A DNA stretch of 50,492 nt from Alphaproteobacteria bacterium (GCA_020025875.1 JAHHRI010000006.1:1-50492), one strand, 5' to 3'; shown: positions 7,355 through 16,708, counted from the stretch's first letter. Numbers and translations are program-made. Notes: a model not told the origin generated them from the letters alone.

Positions 7355-8908
7355 CTATGCTGCTTTTTGCCGCTTGTCGGCAAGATAGCTTTCCGTAAAC
7401 GAGGCATAAAAATCGCCGATCTTTTTATCCAACGCCTCGGAAATAACTTTTTCCTCATTGATTTCCTGCAACAACTCCGGATGTTCGGCACGAATTTTTG
7501 CCAATGCTCGTTCCTCAAAATCTGCCGTTTCGGCAACCTCAACCTTGTCCAGATATCCGCGGACGCCGGCATAAAGCGCAAGCACCTCCTCGGCAACAGA
7601 CATCGGATGATATACGGGCTGTTTCAGCAGTTCCGTCAATCGTTCGCCTCGGGAAATCAGCTGCTTGGTCGAAGCATCCATATCGGAAGCAAATTTGGCA
7701 AACGATGCCATTTCCCGATATTGTGCCAATTCCAGCTTAATTTTGCCGGCCACTTGTTTCATGGCTTTGATCTGCGCGGCAGAACCTACCCGACTGACCG
7801 AGATCCCGACATTTACGGCCGGACGCACCCCTTGATAGAACAAAGATGTTTCAAGAAAAATCTGTCCGTCCGTAATAGAGATGACGTTGGTCGGAATGTA
7901 AGCGGAAACATCGCCCGCCTGCGTTTCAATCACCGGCATGGCGGTTAGTGAGCCGCCGCCTTCTTCATCGCTCATTTTGGCCGCCCGTTCCAAAAGGCGG
8001 GAATGCAGATAAAAAACATCTCCCGGATAAGCTTCGCGCCCAGGGGGGCGGCGGAGCAACAGCGACATTTGCCGATAAGCCGTCGCCTGTTTGGATAAGT
8101 CGTCATAAAAAATGACGGCGTGCATACCGTTGTCGCGAAAATATTCGCCCATTGCACAACCCGAATAAGGCGCAATAAACTGCATCGGCGCCGCATCCGA
8201 AGCGGTGGCGGCAACAACAATCGTATAGTCCATTGCGCCATAGTCTTTTAAGGTTTTGACAACCTGAGCCACGGTTGAGCGTTTTTGCCCCACGGCCACA
8301 TAGATACAAAACAGCTTTTCTTGATCCGATTTAGCCGCATCATTGATTTTTTTCTGATTAATAATCGTGTCGAGAATGATGGCGGTTTTGCCCGTTTGGC
8401 GGTCGCCGATAATCAGCTCGCGTTGTCCGCGTCCGATAGGGATCAAAGCGTCAATAATTTTCAGCCCCGTTTGTACCGGTTCGTGCACGCTTCGGCGTTC
8501 GATGATACCGGGGGCTTTTACTTCCGAATTGCTATATTCGGCAGCCTCTATTTTACCCAGTCCGTCAATCGGTTCGCCGAGTGCGTCAACCACCCGCCCC
8601 AACAATTTTTTGCCGACGGGCACACTGACAATGCGGTCTGTACGGCGAACGATATCGCCTTCGCTGATTCCTTCATCGGAACCAAACAGCACGACACCGA
8701 CATTGTCTTGCTCCAAGTTAAGAGCCATTCCCTTAACTCCGTTGGCAAATTCCACCATCTCGTTGTAACGAACATTATCCAGACCGTACACACGGGCAAT
8801 ACCGTCTCCGACCGACAGCACGCGTCCGACCTCGGATACATCTGCCTTCGCTTCGGACGCGGCGATTTTTGCCTCTAAGATTGAAGATATTTCACTTGCT
8901 CCAGACAT
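7355..8908 (-). CDS. atpA: F1 ATP synthase alpha subunit
   Basis: A 517-residue non-catalytic nucleotide-binding subunit. Motifs in order are the barrel domain (RVLSVGDGIARVYGL), the P-loop GDRQTGKT (about 168-175) and the alpha/beta signature PAVNVGISVSRVGS. It starts one base after the atpH stop codon, a sign of translational coupling. Normal length and no anomalies. Confidence 0.98.
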   Translation of the reverse strand: MSGASEISSILEAKIAASEAKADVSEVGRVLSVGDGIARVYGLDNVRYNEMVEFANGVKGMALNLEQDNVGVVLFGSDEGISEGDIVRRTDRIVSVPVGKKLLGRVVDALGEPIDGLGKIEAAEYSNSEVKAPGIIERRSVHEPVQTGLKIIDALIPIGRGQRELIIGDRQTGKTAIILDTIINQKKINDAAKSDQEKLFCIYVAVGQKRSTVAQVVKTLKDYGAMDYTIVVAATASDAAPMQFIAPYSGCAMGEYFRDNGMHAVIFYDDLSKQATAYRQMSLLLRRPPGREAYPGDVFYLHSRLLERAAKMSDEEGGGSLTAMPVIETQAGDVSAYIPTNVISITDGQIFLETSLFYQGVRPAVNVGISVSRVGSAAQIKAMKQVAGKIKLELAQYREMASFAKFASDMDASTKQLISRGERLTELLKQPVYHPMSVAEEVLALYAGVRGYLDKVEVAETADFEERALAKIRAEHPELLQEINEEKVISEALDKKIGDFYASFTESYLADKRQKAA

Positions 8909-8909
8909 A

Positions 8910-9464
8910 CTATTTGTCCCCTTTCATCAACAACTCCAGCTTTTCCAGCTTACCTTTAACAGAATCGTCAAACATCATTGATCCGCATTCTATCAGCAGT
9001 CCGCCTAAAATTTCAGGCTTTATCGTATATTTAATCACAACTTTTTTTTGCAACCATTTTTCCAGCGCCTGTTTCAATCGGCCGTCTTGCTCCGCTTTCA
9101 GCCTTGCCGCGCTGGTAACCGACACTTCGGCAATATTGTTCGCGGCATAAAAAAGAGAGGTATAGCGGGCAAGTATCTCCGGCAAAAGATTAAGACGATT
9201 GTTGTCGGCGGCAACCCTTAACGAATTGACCGTAACCGTGCTGAAGCCGAAATGCTTTCCTATCTCGCTTACCGCCTCTTTTTTGGCTTCGGTTTTCCAC
9301 AGCGGGTTAGCCAACATTTTTACGATTTGAGAATCGTCTTGCAACGCTTTTTTCAGCGTTTCGACATCTGCCAACACCTCTGCCTGCGCTTTTGCCGCCC
9401 GCGCCGCCTCATACATTGCATCGGCATAAGAAGCGGCTATTTTGTTTTTAGAATCTTTTTTCAT
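8910..9464 (-). CDS. atpH: F1 ATP synthase delta subunit
   Basis: A 184-residue peripheral-stalk subunit that holds the F1 head to the membrane stator. The N-terminal helical domain starts KNKIAASYADAMYEAA, and the C-terminal part has VTSAARLKAEQ and the typical IKPEILGGLLIECGS. First gene of the order delta-alpha-gamma-beta-epsilon; the FO genes are not adjacent, as is usual in alphaproteobacteria. It lies 72 bases after priA, with a perfect -10 hexamer in that gap. Confidence 0.96.
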   Translation of the reverse strand: MKKDSKNKIAASYADAMYEAARAAKAQAEVLADVETLKKALQDDSQIVKMLANPLWKTEAKKEAVSEIGKHFGFSTVTVNSLRVAADNNRLNLLPEILARYTSLFYAANNIAEVSVTSAARLKAEQDGRLKQALEKWLQKKVVIKYTIKPEILGGLLIECGSMMFDDSVKGKLEKLELLMKGDK

Positions 9465-9488
9465 CTTTTTCTCTCACAACGGTTTGTG

Positions 9489-9494
9489 ATTATA
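9489..9494 (-). promoter_or_regulatory. Candidate -10 element of the atp operon
   Basis: On the minus strand this is TATAAT, 25 bases upstream of the atpH start. No good -35 box is visible at the right distance, so read-through from priA may contribute. Confidence 0.35.
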
Positions 9495-9536
9495 TATGAC
9501 ATTTGTTTCTTTTTTATTAATGCAACATCTTTCCCA

Positions 9537-11708
9537 TTACATAAACGAATAGGGATCTATGTCAACGGCAACCCGCACTTTGTTGGGAATTTTGACCTTT
9601 TGCAGCCATTGACGGGCTATTTCCTGAATTTTGATATTTTTATCCGTTTTCAAAAGCAGCCGATAGCGATAACGATTGCGCAGCATAAAAAGAGGCGCCG
9701 GCGCAGGTCCGAGAACAGAAACACCGTCTGAAAACGGCGCACATTTTCCCAACTCCGTCGCTGTTTTTTCCGTTTGCATCTGATTTTCGCCGGAAACCAC
9801 CAATGCCGCCAACCGACCGAACGGCGGCAACTTGAGGAGTTTTCTGGTTTGCTTTTCCAACTCGAGAAAACGGCCGCGATCATTGTCAACCAGTGCTTGC
9901 AACACGGCATTTTCGGGATACAGCGTCTGGATCCACACTTCGCCTTTTTTTTCGCCGCGTCCGGCGCGTCCGGAGACCTGAGCAAGCAGCTGATATGTCT
10001 GCTCGGCAGCTCTGAGGTCACTCCCCATCAGTCCGAGATCCGCATCTACAATACCGACCAATGTCAGTTCGGGAAAATGGTGTCCTTTAGCCAGAATCTG
10101 CGTACCGATTAAAATATCCAGTTCCCCTTGCTCCATCTGTTCAAAGACGGCGGAAATATCTGCCGCTCCCGTAGCCGTATCGCTCGAAAGCACCGCCGTG
10201 CGAGCCGTGGGAAAACGTTTGGCAACTTCTTCCGCAATTCTTTCCACCCCCGGTCCGCAAGAAGCCAAGCCTTCTTCGGATCCGCAATCGGGACAACGTT
10301 GCGGACGTGTCATCGAGTAGCCGCAATGATGGCAAATCAGTCGGTCGGCACTTCGATGTTCGGCAAGCCATGCGGTGCAGTTCGGGCATTGAATGCGATG
10401 ACCGCAGTCGCGGCAAATGACAAGTGGCGCATATCCCCTACGGTTTAAAAACAGCATGGACTGCTCGCCTTTTTCCAAATTTTTGCGGATAGCTTCCGCC
10501 AACGAGGGCGAAAGCCAAGAAACACCCCATGCCCCTTTTTGCGGCTTATCCTTTTTGAGATCGACAATTTTTAATTCAGGTAATTGGGCGTCGGCATAGC
10601 GGCAGGTTAAGCGCACCGTTTCGTATTTGCCGTTTTCAACATTGATCATTGTTTCCAAATCAGGCGTCGCGGTTGATAAAATAAGCGGAAACTGCTCAAA
10701 CTTGGCACGCATCACCGCCATATCCCGACATTGGTAATTGACAATTTCCTCTTGCTTGAAAGAATGGTCATGGCTTTCGTCAACAACAATCAGACCGAGA
10801 TCGGTATAGGGCAAAAACAAAGCCGAGCGGGCGCCGACGATCACCCGCACCCGCCCCTTGGCAATTTCTGTCCATGTATCGGCACGCTCCCGCTGCCCCA
10901 AGCCTGAATGCCAGCAGGCGGGACGAACCCCAAACCGCTTTTCAAATCGAGACAGCCATTGCGTGGTGAGCGAAATTTCGGGCACCAAGATCAGCACCTG
11001 ACGGCCGTTTTGCAAAGCTTGGGCGGCGGCTTCAAAGTAAACTTCCGTTTTGCCGCTGCCAGTAACCCCGTCCAAAAGGGTGACAGAAAAGCCGCAGCCC
11101 ACTTTTTGCACCAGCCTGTCTGCCGCCGCTTGCTGTTGCGGAGAAAGTTGCACTTTGCCGAAGGCGGGTTGCGGCGGCGAAAATTCTTTCTTTTTCTCCA
11201 CGACAAAGGGAGTTAAAACATCGGCTTCGATCAAACTGTTGATAACGCCGACACTGCAGCCTGCCCCTTTGCAAATCTCCGCTTTGGAATAAGGCGCGTG
11301 TTTTAAAAGATCCATCACCCGCCAACGCGCATCGGAATTTTTTAATTTTGCTTCGGACAAGCTTTTGCCGCTCAAACGGTAAAGGGTGGTTGTCTGCGGC
11401 GCATCAAACGCCTGCCGCACGCTGATTACCATTTTCAGCACCAATCCCAGCGGCGCATAATTGTAGGCGGCGGTAAACTCTACCAGACGGCGCAGTTCTT
11501 CCGTCAGCGGCGGAAAATTAAATTTTTCGATTACCGTTCGGATCCGTTTGCCGGAAAACGAAGGACTTTTTCCATGACGCCAAACCACGCCGATCTGTTC
11601 TTCTCGTCCGAAAGGCACCCGCACCATGGTGCCGAGAGGCAATTCTTGGTTGCTCTCATAGTCAAACGGTTCGTTAAAAGGCAGCGGCAGCAAAACTCCG
11701 ACGATCAT
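9537..11708 (-). CDS. priA: Primosomal replication restart helicase
   Basis: A 723-residue superfamily 2 helicase that reloads the replisome at collapsed forks. The N-terminal DNA-binding region is at about 1-110. The helicase core has P-loop GVTGSGKT (about 214-221), DESH box (about 310-313) and STATPDLETM. An eight-cysteine zinc-binding insert (about 425-475: CRDCGH, CPNC, CHHCGY, CPDCG) interacts with the primosome. The C-terminal helicase half contains ILIGTQILAKGHHFPELT. Length matches the family. Overlap with the downstream gene is absent; atpH begins 72 bases later. Confidence 0.97.
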   Translation of the reverse strand: MIVGVLLPLPFNEPFDYESNQELPLGTMVRVPFGREEQIGVVWRHGKSPSFSGKRIRTVIEKFNFPPLTEELRRLVEFTAAYNYAPLGLVLKMVISVRQAFDAPQTTTLYRLSGKSLSEAKLKNSDARWRVMDLLKHAPYSKAEICKGAGCSVGVINSLIEADVLTPFVVEKKKEFSPPQPAFGKVQLSPQQQAAADRLVQKVGCGFSVTLLDGVTGSGKTEVYFEAAAQALQNGRQVLILVPEISLTTQWLSRFEKRFGVRPACWHSGLGQRERADTWTEIAKGRVRVIVGARSALFLPYTDLGLIVVDESHDHSFKQEEIVNYQCRDMAVMRAKFEQFPLILSTATPDLETMINVENGKYETVRLTCRYADAQLPELKIVDLKKDKPQKGAWGVSWLSPSLAEAIRKNLEKGEQSMLFLNRRGYAPLVICRDCGHRIQCPNCTAWLAEHRSADRLICHHCGYSMTRPQRCPDCGSEEGLASCGPGVERIAEEVAKRFPTARTAVLSSDTATGAADISAVFEQMEQGELDILIGTQILAKGHHFPELTLVGIVDADLGLMGSDLRAAEQTYQLLAQVSGRAGRGEKKGEVWIQTLYPENAVLQALVDNDRGRFLELEKQTRKLLKLPPFGRLAALVVSGENQMQTEKTATELGKCAPFSDGVSVLGPAPAPLFMLRNRYRYRLLLKTDKNIKIQEIARQWLQKVKIPNKVRVAVDIDPYSFM

Positions 11709-11842
11709 TTATCATCTCTTTCTTTAAAAATTGCTTTTATCATACAGTCTGCCCCGTAAAAAACCAGACACAATACGCAACAATCCCCAAAAACTTGACG
11801 GATATCAAAGCCTAAAAACAGATACGGATCAAGGTTTAAAAC

Positions 11843-11876
11843 AAATCCCGTTTGTTTTTGTAACAAACGGGATTTT
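11843..11876 (-). terminator. Rho-independent terminator
   Basis: AAATCCCGTTTGTT and AACAAACGGGATTT form a 14-base-pair stem with a short loop. It lies just after the stop of the small minus-strand gene at 11901 and is followed on that strand by TTTGTTTT. It separates that gene from priA. Confidence 0.8.
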
Positions 11877-11900
11877 CTTAATCGTCCGGTCATTGTCAGG

Positions 11901-12128
11901 CTATTTAACCATTTCAACCGAACCGGCGTACGGAGAACCTTCAATCTTCAAACTGTCACCGACGTTCAGCAGCATCATACGCACATCGTCCTGCGGGTAT
12001 TCAAAAATCCGGCAGATTCCGCCTTCAAGCATAACTAAATTGCGGCTGATTATTTTTCCGGTTTCCGGATCGGTATAAATCACAAACCGTGCTCGTGTGA
12101 TTTTGTACCATCTTGCATTTGTTTCCAT
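11901..12128 (-). CDS. Small conserved-looking protein (unknown)
   Basis: A 75-residue, beta-rich protein with no cysteine-based motif apart from one Cys (GGICRIFEY), no signal peptide and no membrane segment. The start at 12128 (METNARWYKI) was chosen over an upstream in-frame ATG that lacks a ribosome site. Its own terminator follows closely, and a TTGACA-like element lies upstream (12212-12217 read on the minus strand), so it is probably expressed. I do not recognise the family. Confidence 0.6.
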   Translation of the reverse strand: METNARWYKITRARFVIYTDPETGKIISRNLVMLEGGICRIFEYPQDDVRMMLLNVGDSLKIEGSPYAGSVEMVK

Positions 12129-12262
12129 AAGTTCTTTTGTTTTAGAAAACGGTTTATAATAATGTACCAATTGTATTTATGCAGCAAGCAGCTTATAACA
12201 TTCTTCGCTTTTGTCAACCAAGCTTTACAAAATCTTAAACTTCGGCGGATAACATTGTTTGC

Positions 12263-13216
12263 ATGAAAGAGGAAATAACATTTTATGCCGACGGCATTTT
12301 GTACGAGGCCATTCGCTGCTGGCATCAATGGCTACGGGAGGAACGCCGCTACTCCCCTCATACGGTTGAGGCTTACGCGCGTGATCTGTCATTGTTCACC
12401 GCTTTTTTTGCTGCCCGAAAAGACCTCTGCCCCGACGGAAAAGTATCGCTCGGCTTGTTGAAAAAATTGAAAATCCGTGAGTTTCGCGAATTTATCAGCG
12501 CCCGCAGCGCCGCTTATAAAGAAAAAAGCACCATTGCCCGCGAACTTTCAAGCATTCGTAGTTTTTTTCGCTGGCTCGACCGCCAAGATCTTATCAAAAA
12601 TTCTGCCGTCAGCATTCTTTCTTCTCCACGACGCAACAAACTGCTGCCAAAAGCCGTTGGCATAAACGAAGCTTTCAAACTTATAGAGCAAGCCGGAGAA
12701 AAAGAAAACGACAGATGGCTTATGCTGCGTGATAAAGCCATTTTTACCCTGCTTTACGGTTGCGGGCTACGCATTTCGGAAGCCTTATCCATCACCCCGT
12801 CCGATCTGGAAAGCGGTGATGTGATTCGCATTTGCGGCAAAGGCAAAAAGGTGAGATTGGTGCCGTTATTGCCCATTGTCCGCCAAAGAATCGATGATTA
12901 TTGCAACGCCTGCCCCTACCATATTCACGAGGACGAAAAATTGTTTCTGGGCAGTCGCGGCGGACCGTTAAACCCACGGATTGTGCAAAGACAAACGGAG
13001 CAATTGCGGACGATGTTGGGGCTGCCTGCCAATGTTACCCCTCATGCCCTGCGTCATTCTTTTGCCACGCATTTGCTTGCCGAAGGAACAGACCTGCGCT
13101 CCATTCAGGAACTTCTCGGACACGCCTCCCTTTCCACCACGCAACGTTATACCGAAGTGGAAATTTCCACTCTGCAAAAAGAATATGACGGCGCCAATCT
13201 TCTCGGCGGCAAATAA
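12263..13216 (+). CDS. xerC: Tyrosine recombinase XerC
   Basis: A 317-residue site-specific recombinase that resolves chromosome dimers at dif. The N-terminal core-binding domain is at about 15-120 (YSPHTVEAYARDLSLF). The catalytic domain carries the full set of residues: R170 (YGCGLR), K193 (CGKGKKVRLVPL), H261 and R264 (HALRHSFATHLL), H287 (LLGHASLSTTQ) and Y296 (QRYTEV). It stands alone next to unrelated genes, as expected for a housekeeping Xer rather than an integrase. XerC rather than XerD is judged from overall likeness only; the partner is not in this window. Confidence 0.88.
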   Translation: MKEEITFYADGILYEAIRCWHQWLREERRYSPHTVEAYARDLSLFTAFFAARKDLCPDGKVSLGLLKKLKIREFREFISARSAAYKEKSTIARELSSIRSFFRWLDRQDLIKNSAVSILSSPRRNKLLPKAVGINEAFKLIEQAGEKENDRWLMLRDKAIFTLLYGCGLRISEALSITPSDLESGDVIRICGKGKKVRLVPLLPIVRQRIDDYCNACPYHIHEDEKLFLGSRGGPLNPRIVQRQTEQLRTMLGLPANVTPHALRHSFATHLLAEGTDLRSIQELLGHASLSTTQRYTEVEISTLQKEYDGANLLGGK

Positions 13217-13230
13217 ATTTGCCGCTTTTT
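13206..13230 (+). terminator. Terminator overlapping the xerC stop codon
   Basis: GCGGCAAAT (13206-13214) pairs with ATTTGCCGC (13217-13225) across a two-base gap and is followed by TTTTT. The xerC TAA stop (13214-13216) lies in the centre of the hairpin. Confidence 0.75.
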
Positions 13231-13287
13231 ACAATTCTCACGGCAGAAACCCTGCCGACTTGCGTGAAAAAAATGGGCAACAAGCTG

Positions 13288-13593
13288 CTACTTTCCGGCG
13301 GCAACCAAACTCTTAACGATGCTTTCTGCGGTCGAGGCAGCTTCACCGCCGATACCCATCGATTGTAACGCCAGCTTGCGCAGGCAATCATTGGCAATTT
13401 CGTCCGCTGTTTCTTTTAGTGTTTTGTCCAGCAAAGTGCCCGCTTGCAGGCGGCTGTTGGCTTCGCTCAACATACAGGCGCGCAGCCGAGTTTTTAAGGG
13501 GGCATTTTTATCGGCCTGCATATAGTCGGATAAACCGTTGCACGCCGTCAACGCCAACAAAGCAACCGCCAATCCGTATATTTTCTTGTTCAT
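13288..13593 (-). CDS. Small lipoprotein (unknown)
   Basis: A 101-residue protein with a lipoprotein signal peptide: MNKKIYGLAVALLALTAC, where LTAC is the lipobox and the cysteine would be lipidated after cleavage by LspA. The mature part is helical and contains two further cysteines (ACMLSEAN and NDCLRKL) that could form a disulfide. It is convergent with xerC. No family recognised. Confidence 0.75.
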   Translation of the reverse strand: MNKKIYGLAVALLALTACNGLSDYMQADKNAPLKTRLRACMLSEANSRLQAGTLLDKTLKETADEIANDCLRKLALQSMGIGGEAASTAESIVKSLVAAGK

Positions 13594-13773
13594 GGTTACA
13601 AACTTTCATTATCATGAATGTTAAAATCGTTCTTATTTTACATAAGGCTGCGACAAAGATCAATTTTTATCTCGCTTTTTCCACCTTATTACGGCATTTT
13701 CCTGATTATTTATTGACGAAAAAATTTTCTTGCGTTAACCTTTTTACAAAAACAATGTTTGGGGGTATCAATC

Positions 13774-15420
13774 ATGCGGATTGGCGAATTTGACATAAAC
13801 CGAGCCGACGGAAAAATTTTGCTCAACGACATACGTCTTGATACGGGAATACTCCGGCGCGGGCATAAACTGGACAAAGAAGATATTTTGTATCTCAAGA
13901 TGATCGGCATCAAAAAGATTATGGCCGGAGAGATGGGGGTGGCAGACCTTTCGGCAAAAAATGCGCTTGCCAATCTGGCACCGAGAATCGCCGGCAAAAA
14001 TATTGTCTATACCGTTCCTGAACGCAACTTATGCAAAATAGCTGCCGAGCGAGACGGAATTTTCATTTGTCAGGAAAATCGGTTGCTGAAATTTAACCGT
14101 ATGTCTCCCTTGGTTGTGCTCAATACGATTGCCCCTTACCAAAATGTTCGCAAGGGAGATGTGGTTGCCGTTTTGTCCGTGTGCCCGCCGGTTGTGGAAG
14201 AAAAACGGCTGGAAGAAATGGACTTTAAGCTTTCGGGAAACGAACCGTTGCTTTCCGTAGAAGAAACAAAAAACGAGCAAGCCGCGGTTATCTATACCAA
14301 ATTTTATGATGATGCTGCCGAACAACAACATTTTTCAGCCATTGTGCGCAAAATGGTGCAAAACTACACCCCGTTGGGTTTGGAATTTACTGCCGAATAT
14401 CACTGTCCGCATACCGTTGACGGCATTGCGGAAGCCGTGGCTCATATCGCTGCCAAACATCGCTTTGTGATGATCGTTCCCGGCCTGCCGGCATGCCACC
14501 CCGACGACACGGCGCCGACGGCATTGAAAACCATTGTGGACGATATTGTCTGCTCTCATATTCCCCACGCCGAAGCACCGGACCTGATGATTGCGGTTAA
14601 ACGCCACGCAAAAATTATTCATATGCCATATTGTTATGACCAAACGGCAACCCCGATTGCCGACCGCTTTATCCGAATTGCGGTTAAAAAAGATAAAATT
14701 ACGCAAAGCGATTTTACCTGCGATCAAAATGTTTTTCTAAGCAGCAGTGTTTTAAGCGAAGATGAAAAAAACAAAATCATCGCCCCCTCCGACAAGAAAA
14801 ACAAGCAAGAGCCCACTGTCGCCGCGGTTGTTTTGGCTGCCGGCGTCGGCTCGCGCGCACGTCGCAACAAGCTGTTGGTTAAAGTCAACGGCAAGCCGCT
14901 GTTTATGAAAGCGGTGGAAGCGGCCATCAAATCAAAAGCTTCGCCGGTTTTCGTCATTACTGGATATGATGCGGAAAATCTGGAAGAATATTTGGAAAAT
15001 ATAGACGTTAATATTTTACGCAACCACGACTATACTTCGGGGGTTAAAACCTCCATCAGGCTGGGGTTGAAATCGGTGCCGTCTTCCTGCGACGGTGCGC
15101 TGCTGCTGCCTGCGGATATGCCCAACGTTTCGGCAGAATATCTCAACCGAATGATCAAGTCTTTCGACAAAGGCAAAGAAAAGCAGCTGTTGGTTTCCGC
15201 ATACGGCGGACACAAACACAACCCTGTTTTGTGGAGCAAAGAGCTTTACGCAACGGCAGATTTGGTACCCGAAGATTCTCACCTGCGGCAAGTTTTTCTT
15301 GAACATTCGGACTATCTCGATATGGTGGAAAGTGATGCGGAAACTTGTTTTGACGTCAATTATCCAAACGATTTGGAACGGCTGACAAAAGACGGCGCAG
15401 AATCTTCCGCCGAAAAATGA
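13774..15420 (+). CDS. Molybdopterin-binding / nucleotidyltransferase fusion (MocA-like)
   Basis: A 548-residue two-domain protein. Residues about 1-330 resemble the molybdopterin-binding region found in alphaproteobacterial fusion proteins (start MRIGEFDINRADGKIL). Residues about 350-540 are a MobA/MocA nucleotidyltransferase with VVLAAGVGSRARRNKLL, the metal-binding LLLPADMP and NPVLW. Relatives of the second domain attach CMP or GMP to molybdopterin to make dinucleotide cofactors for enzymes of the xanthine dehydrogenase type. The activating signature differs slightly from LAAGxSxRMG. The ATG at 13774 has a GGGGG ribosome site 7 bases upstream; an earlier TTG is less likely. No other molybdenum gene is in the window, so the precise reaction is inferred. 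Confidence 0.8.
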   Translation: MRIGEFDINRADGKILLNDIRLDTGILRRGHKLDKEDILYLKMIGIKKIMAGEMGVADLSAKNALANLAPRIAGKNIVYTVPERNLCKIAAERDGIFICQENRLLKFNRMSPLVVLNTIAPYQNVRKGDVVAVLSVCPPVVEEKRLEEMDFKLSGNEPLLSVEETKNEQAAVIYTKFYDDAAEQQHFSAIVRKMVQNYTPLGLEFTAEYHCPHTVDGIAEAVAHIAAKHRFVMIVPGLPACHPDDTAPTALKTIVDDIVCSHIPHAEAPDLMIAVKRHAKIIHMPYCYDQTATPIADRFIRIAVKKDKITQSDFTCDQNVFLSSSVLSEDEKNKIIAPSDKKNKQEPTVAAVVLAAGVGSRARRNKLLVKVNGKPLFMKAVEAAIKSKASPVFVITGYDAENLEEYLENIDVNILRNHDYTSGVKTSIRLGLKSVPSSCDGALLLPADMPNVSAEYLNRMIKSFDKGKEKQLLVSAYGGHKHNPVLWSKELYATADLVPEDSHLRQVFLEHSDYLDMVESDAETCFDVNYPNDLERLTKDGAESSAEK

Positions 15421-15459
15421 GATAAAAAACCGTCAACATGAGATAAAAGCCGTCAACAT
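15421..15459. repeat. Two-copy short direct repeat
   Basis: GATAAAAAACCGTCAACAT (15421-15439) and GATAAAAGCCGTCAACAT (15442-15459) are near-identical copies immediately after the stop codon of the fusion gene. The shared CCGTCAACA core resembles the units of the following minisatellite. Confidence 0.75.
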
Positions 15460-15473
15460 AGGCGGCATGAATG

Positions 15474-15566
15474 CCACCGTCGTTGAACACCCACCGTCAT
15501 TGACACCCACCGTCGTTGAACACCCACCGTCATTGACACCCACCGTCATTGACACCCACCGACGTG
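15474..15566. repeat. Minisatellite of 16/17-bp units
   Basis: Five full units alternate between CCACCGTCGTTGAACAC (17 bp; 15474 and 15507) and CCACCGTCATTGACAC (16 bp; 15491, 15524 and 15540), followed by a broken sixth, CCACCGACGTG, from 15556. The first four make two copies of a 33-bp higher-order unit. It lies between two convergent genes and is probably non-coding. Confidence 0.9.
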
Positions 15567-15643
15567 AAAAAACGCCAGCGCACATACCCGCCGACAAAAA
15601 CAATACAATTCAACGGATTATTTGCTTATCTTACCAAAAAGGA

Positions 15644-16705
15644 TTAAGATTTTTTCGGCTGAGATGAGAAGTTTTGCATACGGTTAAGCACTTCCGTGGC
15701 GTCATAAATTTCGTCGTATTCCTCAATTTTGCCAACGGTTTGATAATAGTTCTTTGCCACCATGACGTCAAATGCTTTTGCCGGTCGGGAAATCACTTGA
15801 TAGACCTTCTGCAAGCGTTCACGAGTGATATCTGACACCGGCGGACAACTCCGAGCCAGCGCAGCCAAATCTTCGCTCCTGCCGCCGCAATAGCATACCA
15901 AATCACAACCTGCCGCAAGTACCGCCGCCGCTTTTTCTCCGATACCGCCTTTTAAGGCTCTCATCTCCACGGCATCAGAAATCAATAAACCGTTAAAACC
16001 GATTAACCCGCGAATAAGAGCGTTGATTGCTTTTTTGCTTAGCGTTACCGGCAAACCATCATCGGCTTCCCTGATGACTATATGAGCCGTCATACCTGCC
16101 GGACAATCATTATTTTGGGCAAAAGGATAAAAGTCTTTTGCCAGTTCGCGCAAGGGGGTGTTCAAAACGGGCAGTCCGAGATGGGGATCTGTTTGCGCGC
16201 GGCCGTGTCCGGGCATATGCTTCATACAGGGGCAAATGCCGTTGTTCATATATGTCGTGATCATCACCTTTCCCAGAACTGCCGTTTTTTGCTCATTGTT
16301 GCCAAAACAACGAGATTTCAAAACCGAGTGGGTGTCGGGATATGCCAGATCCAAAACCGGCGCAAAATTAAAATTAATCCCCGTTCGCCGCAAGTCATCA
16401 CTGATCATTTCCGCATGAGCGGCAGCCGTTTTCTCATCTGAGTGTCCCAGCACATATTGAGAGGCCACGGAATGAAAATGCGGTTGATGCAAACGGCATA
16501 CCCGACCTCCCTCCTGATCAACGGCAATAAGCACCTCGGCACAACCGACGGCATTACGTATTTCTTCGGTTAAACGGCGCAGTTGATCCGCATTGCCGAT
16601 ATTGCGAGCAAATAAAGAAACACCGACCGGACGATATTTTTCCAGCCAATATTTTTCCTCATCGCTCAAGCTCAAACCGCTGACCGAAACCAATGCCGAC
16701 AACAA
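15644..16705 (-). CDS. nagZ: Beta-N-acetylhexosaminidase (peptidoglycan recycling)
   Basis: A 353-residue cytoplasmic glycoside hydrolase family 3 enzyme that removes GlcNAc from GlcNAc-anhydroMurNAc peptides during wall recycling. Visible motifs are the substrate-binding AVDQEGGRVCRL (about 61-72), the NagZ signature KHMPGHG (162-168) with the acid/base histidine loop TDPHLGLP (H175), and the nucleophile region LISDAVEM (D244). It is the last gene of a three-gene minus-strand unit and starts 3 bases after the site-2 protease stop. Alphaproteobacterial nagZ genes are usually beside a SPOR-domain gene, as here. Confidence 0.94.
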   Translation of the reverse strand: MLSALVSVSGLSLSDEEKYWLEKYRPVGVSLFARNIGNADQLRRLTEEIRNAVGCAEVLIAVDQEGGRVCRLHQPHFHSVASQYVLGHSDEKTAAAHAEMISDDLRRTGINFNFAPVLDLAYPDTHSVLKSRCFGNNEQKTAVLGKVMITTYMNNGICPCMKHMPGHGRAQTDPHLGLPVLNTPLRELAKDFYPFAQNNDCPAGMTAHIVIREADDGLPVTLSKKAINALIRGLIGFNGLLISDAVEMRALKGGIGEKAAAVLAAGCDLVCYCGGRSEDLAALARSCPPVSDITRERLQKVYQVISRPAKAFDVMVAKNYYQTVGKIEEYDEIYDATEVLNRMQNFSSQPKKS

Positions 16706-16708
16706 GCG

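Noticed and set aside
11705..11944. Minus-strand ORF of 79 codons
   Set aside because: It crosses the terminator at 11843-11876 and has no ribosome site or sensible composition.
13242..13258. Inverted repeat CGGCAG-AAACC-CTGCCG between xerC and the lipoprotein gene
   Set aside because: No T run on either strand, so not called as a terminator.
15474..15566. Possible CRISPR array
   Set aside because: Units are contiguous with no unique spacers and no cas genes are nearby; it is a minisatellite.
15467..15667. Plus-strand ORF of 66 codons through the minisatellite
   Set aside because: The protein is just the translated repeat (VVEHPPSLTPT), the ribosome site is weak and it runs into the convergent nagZ gene.
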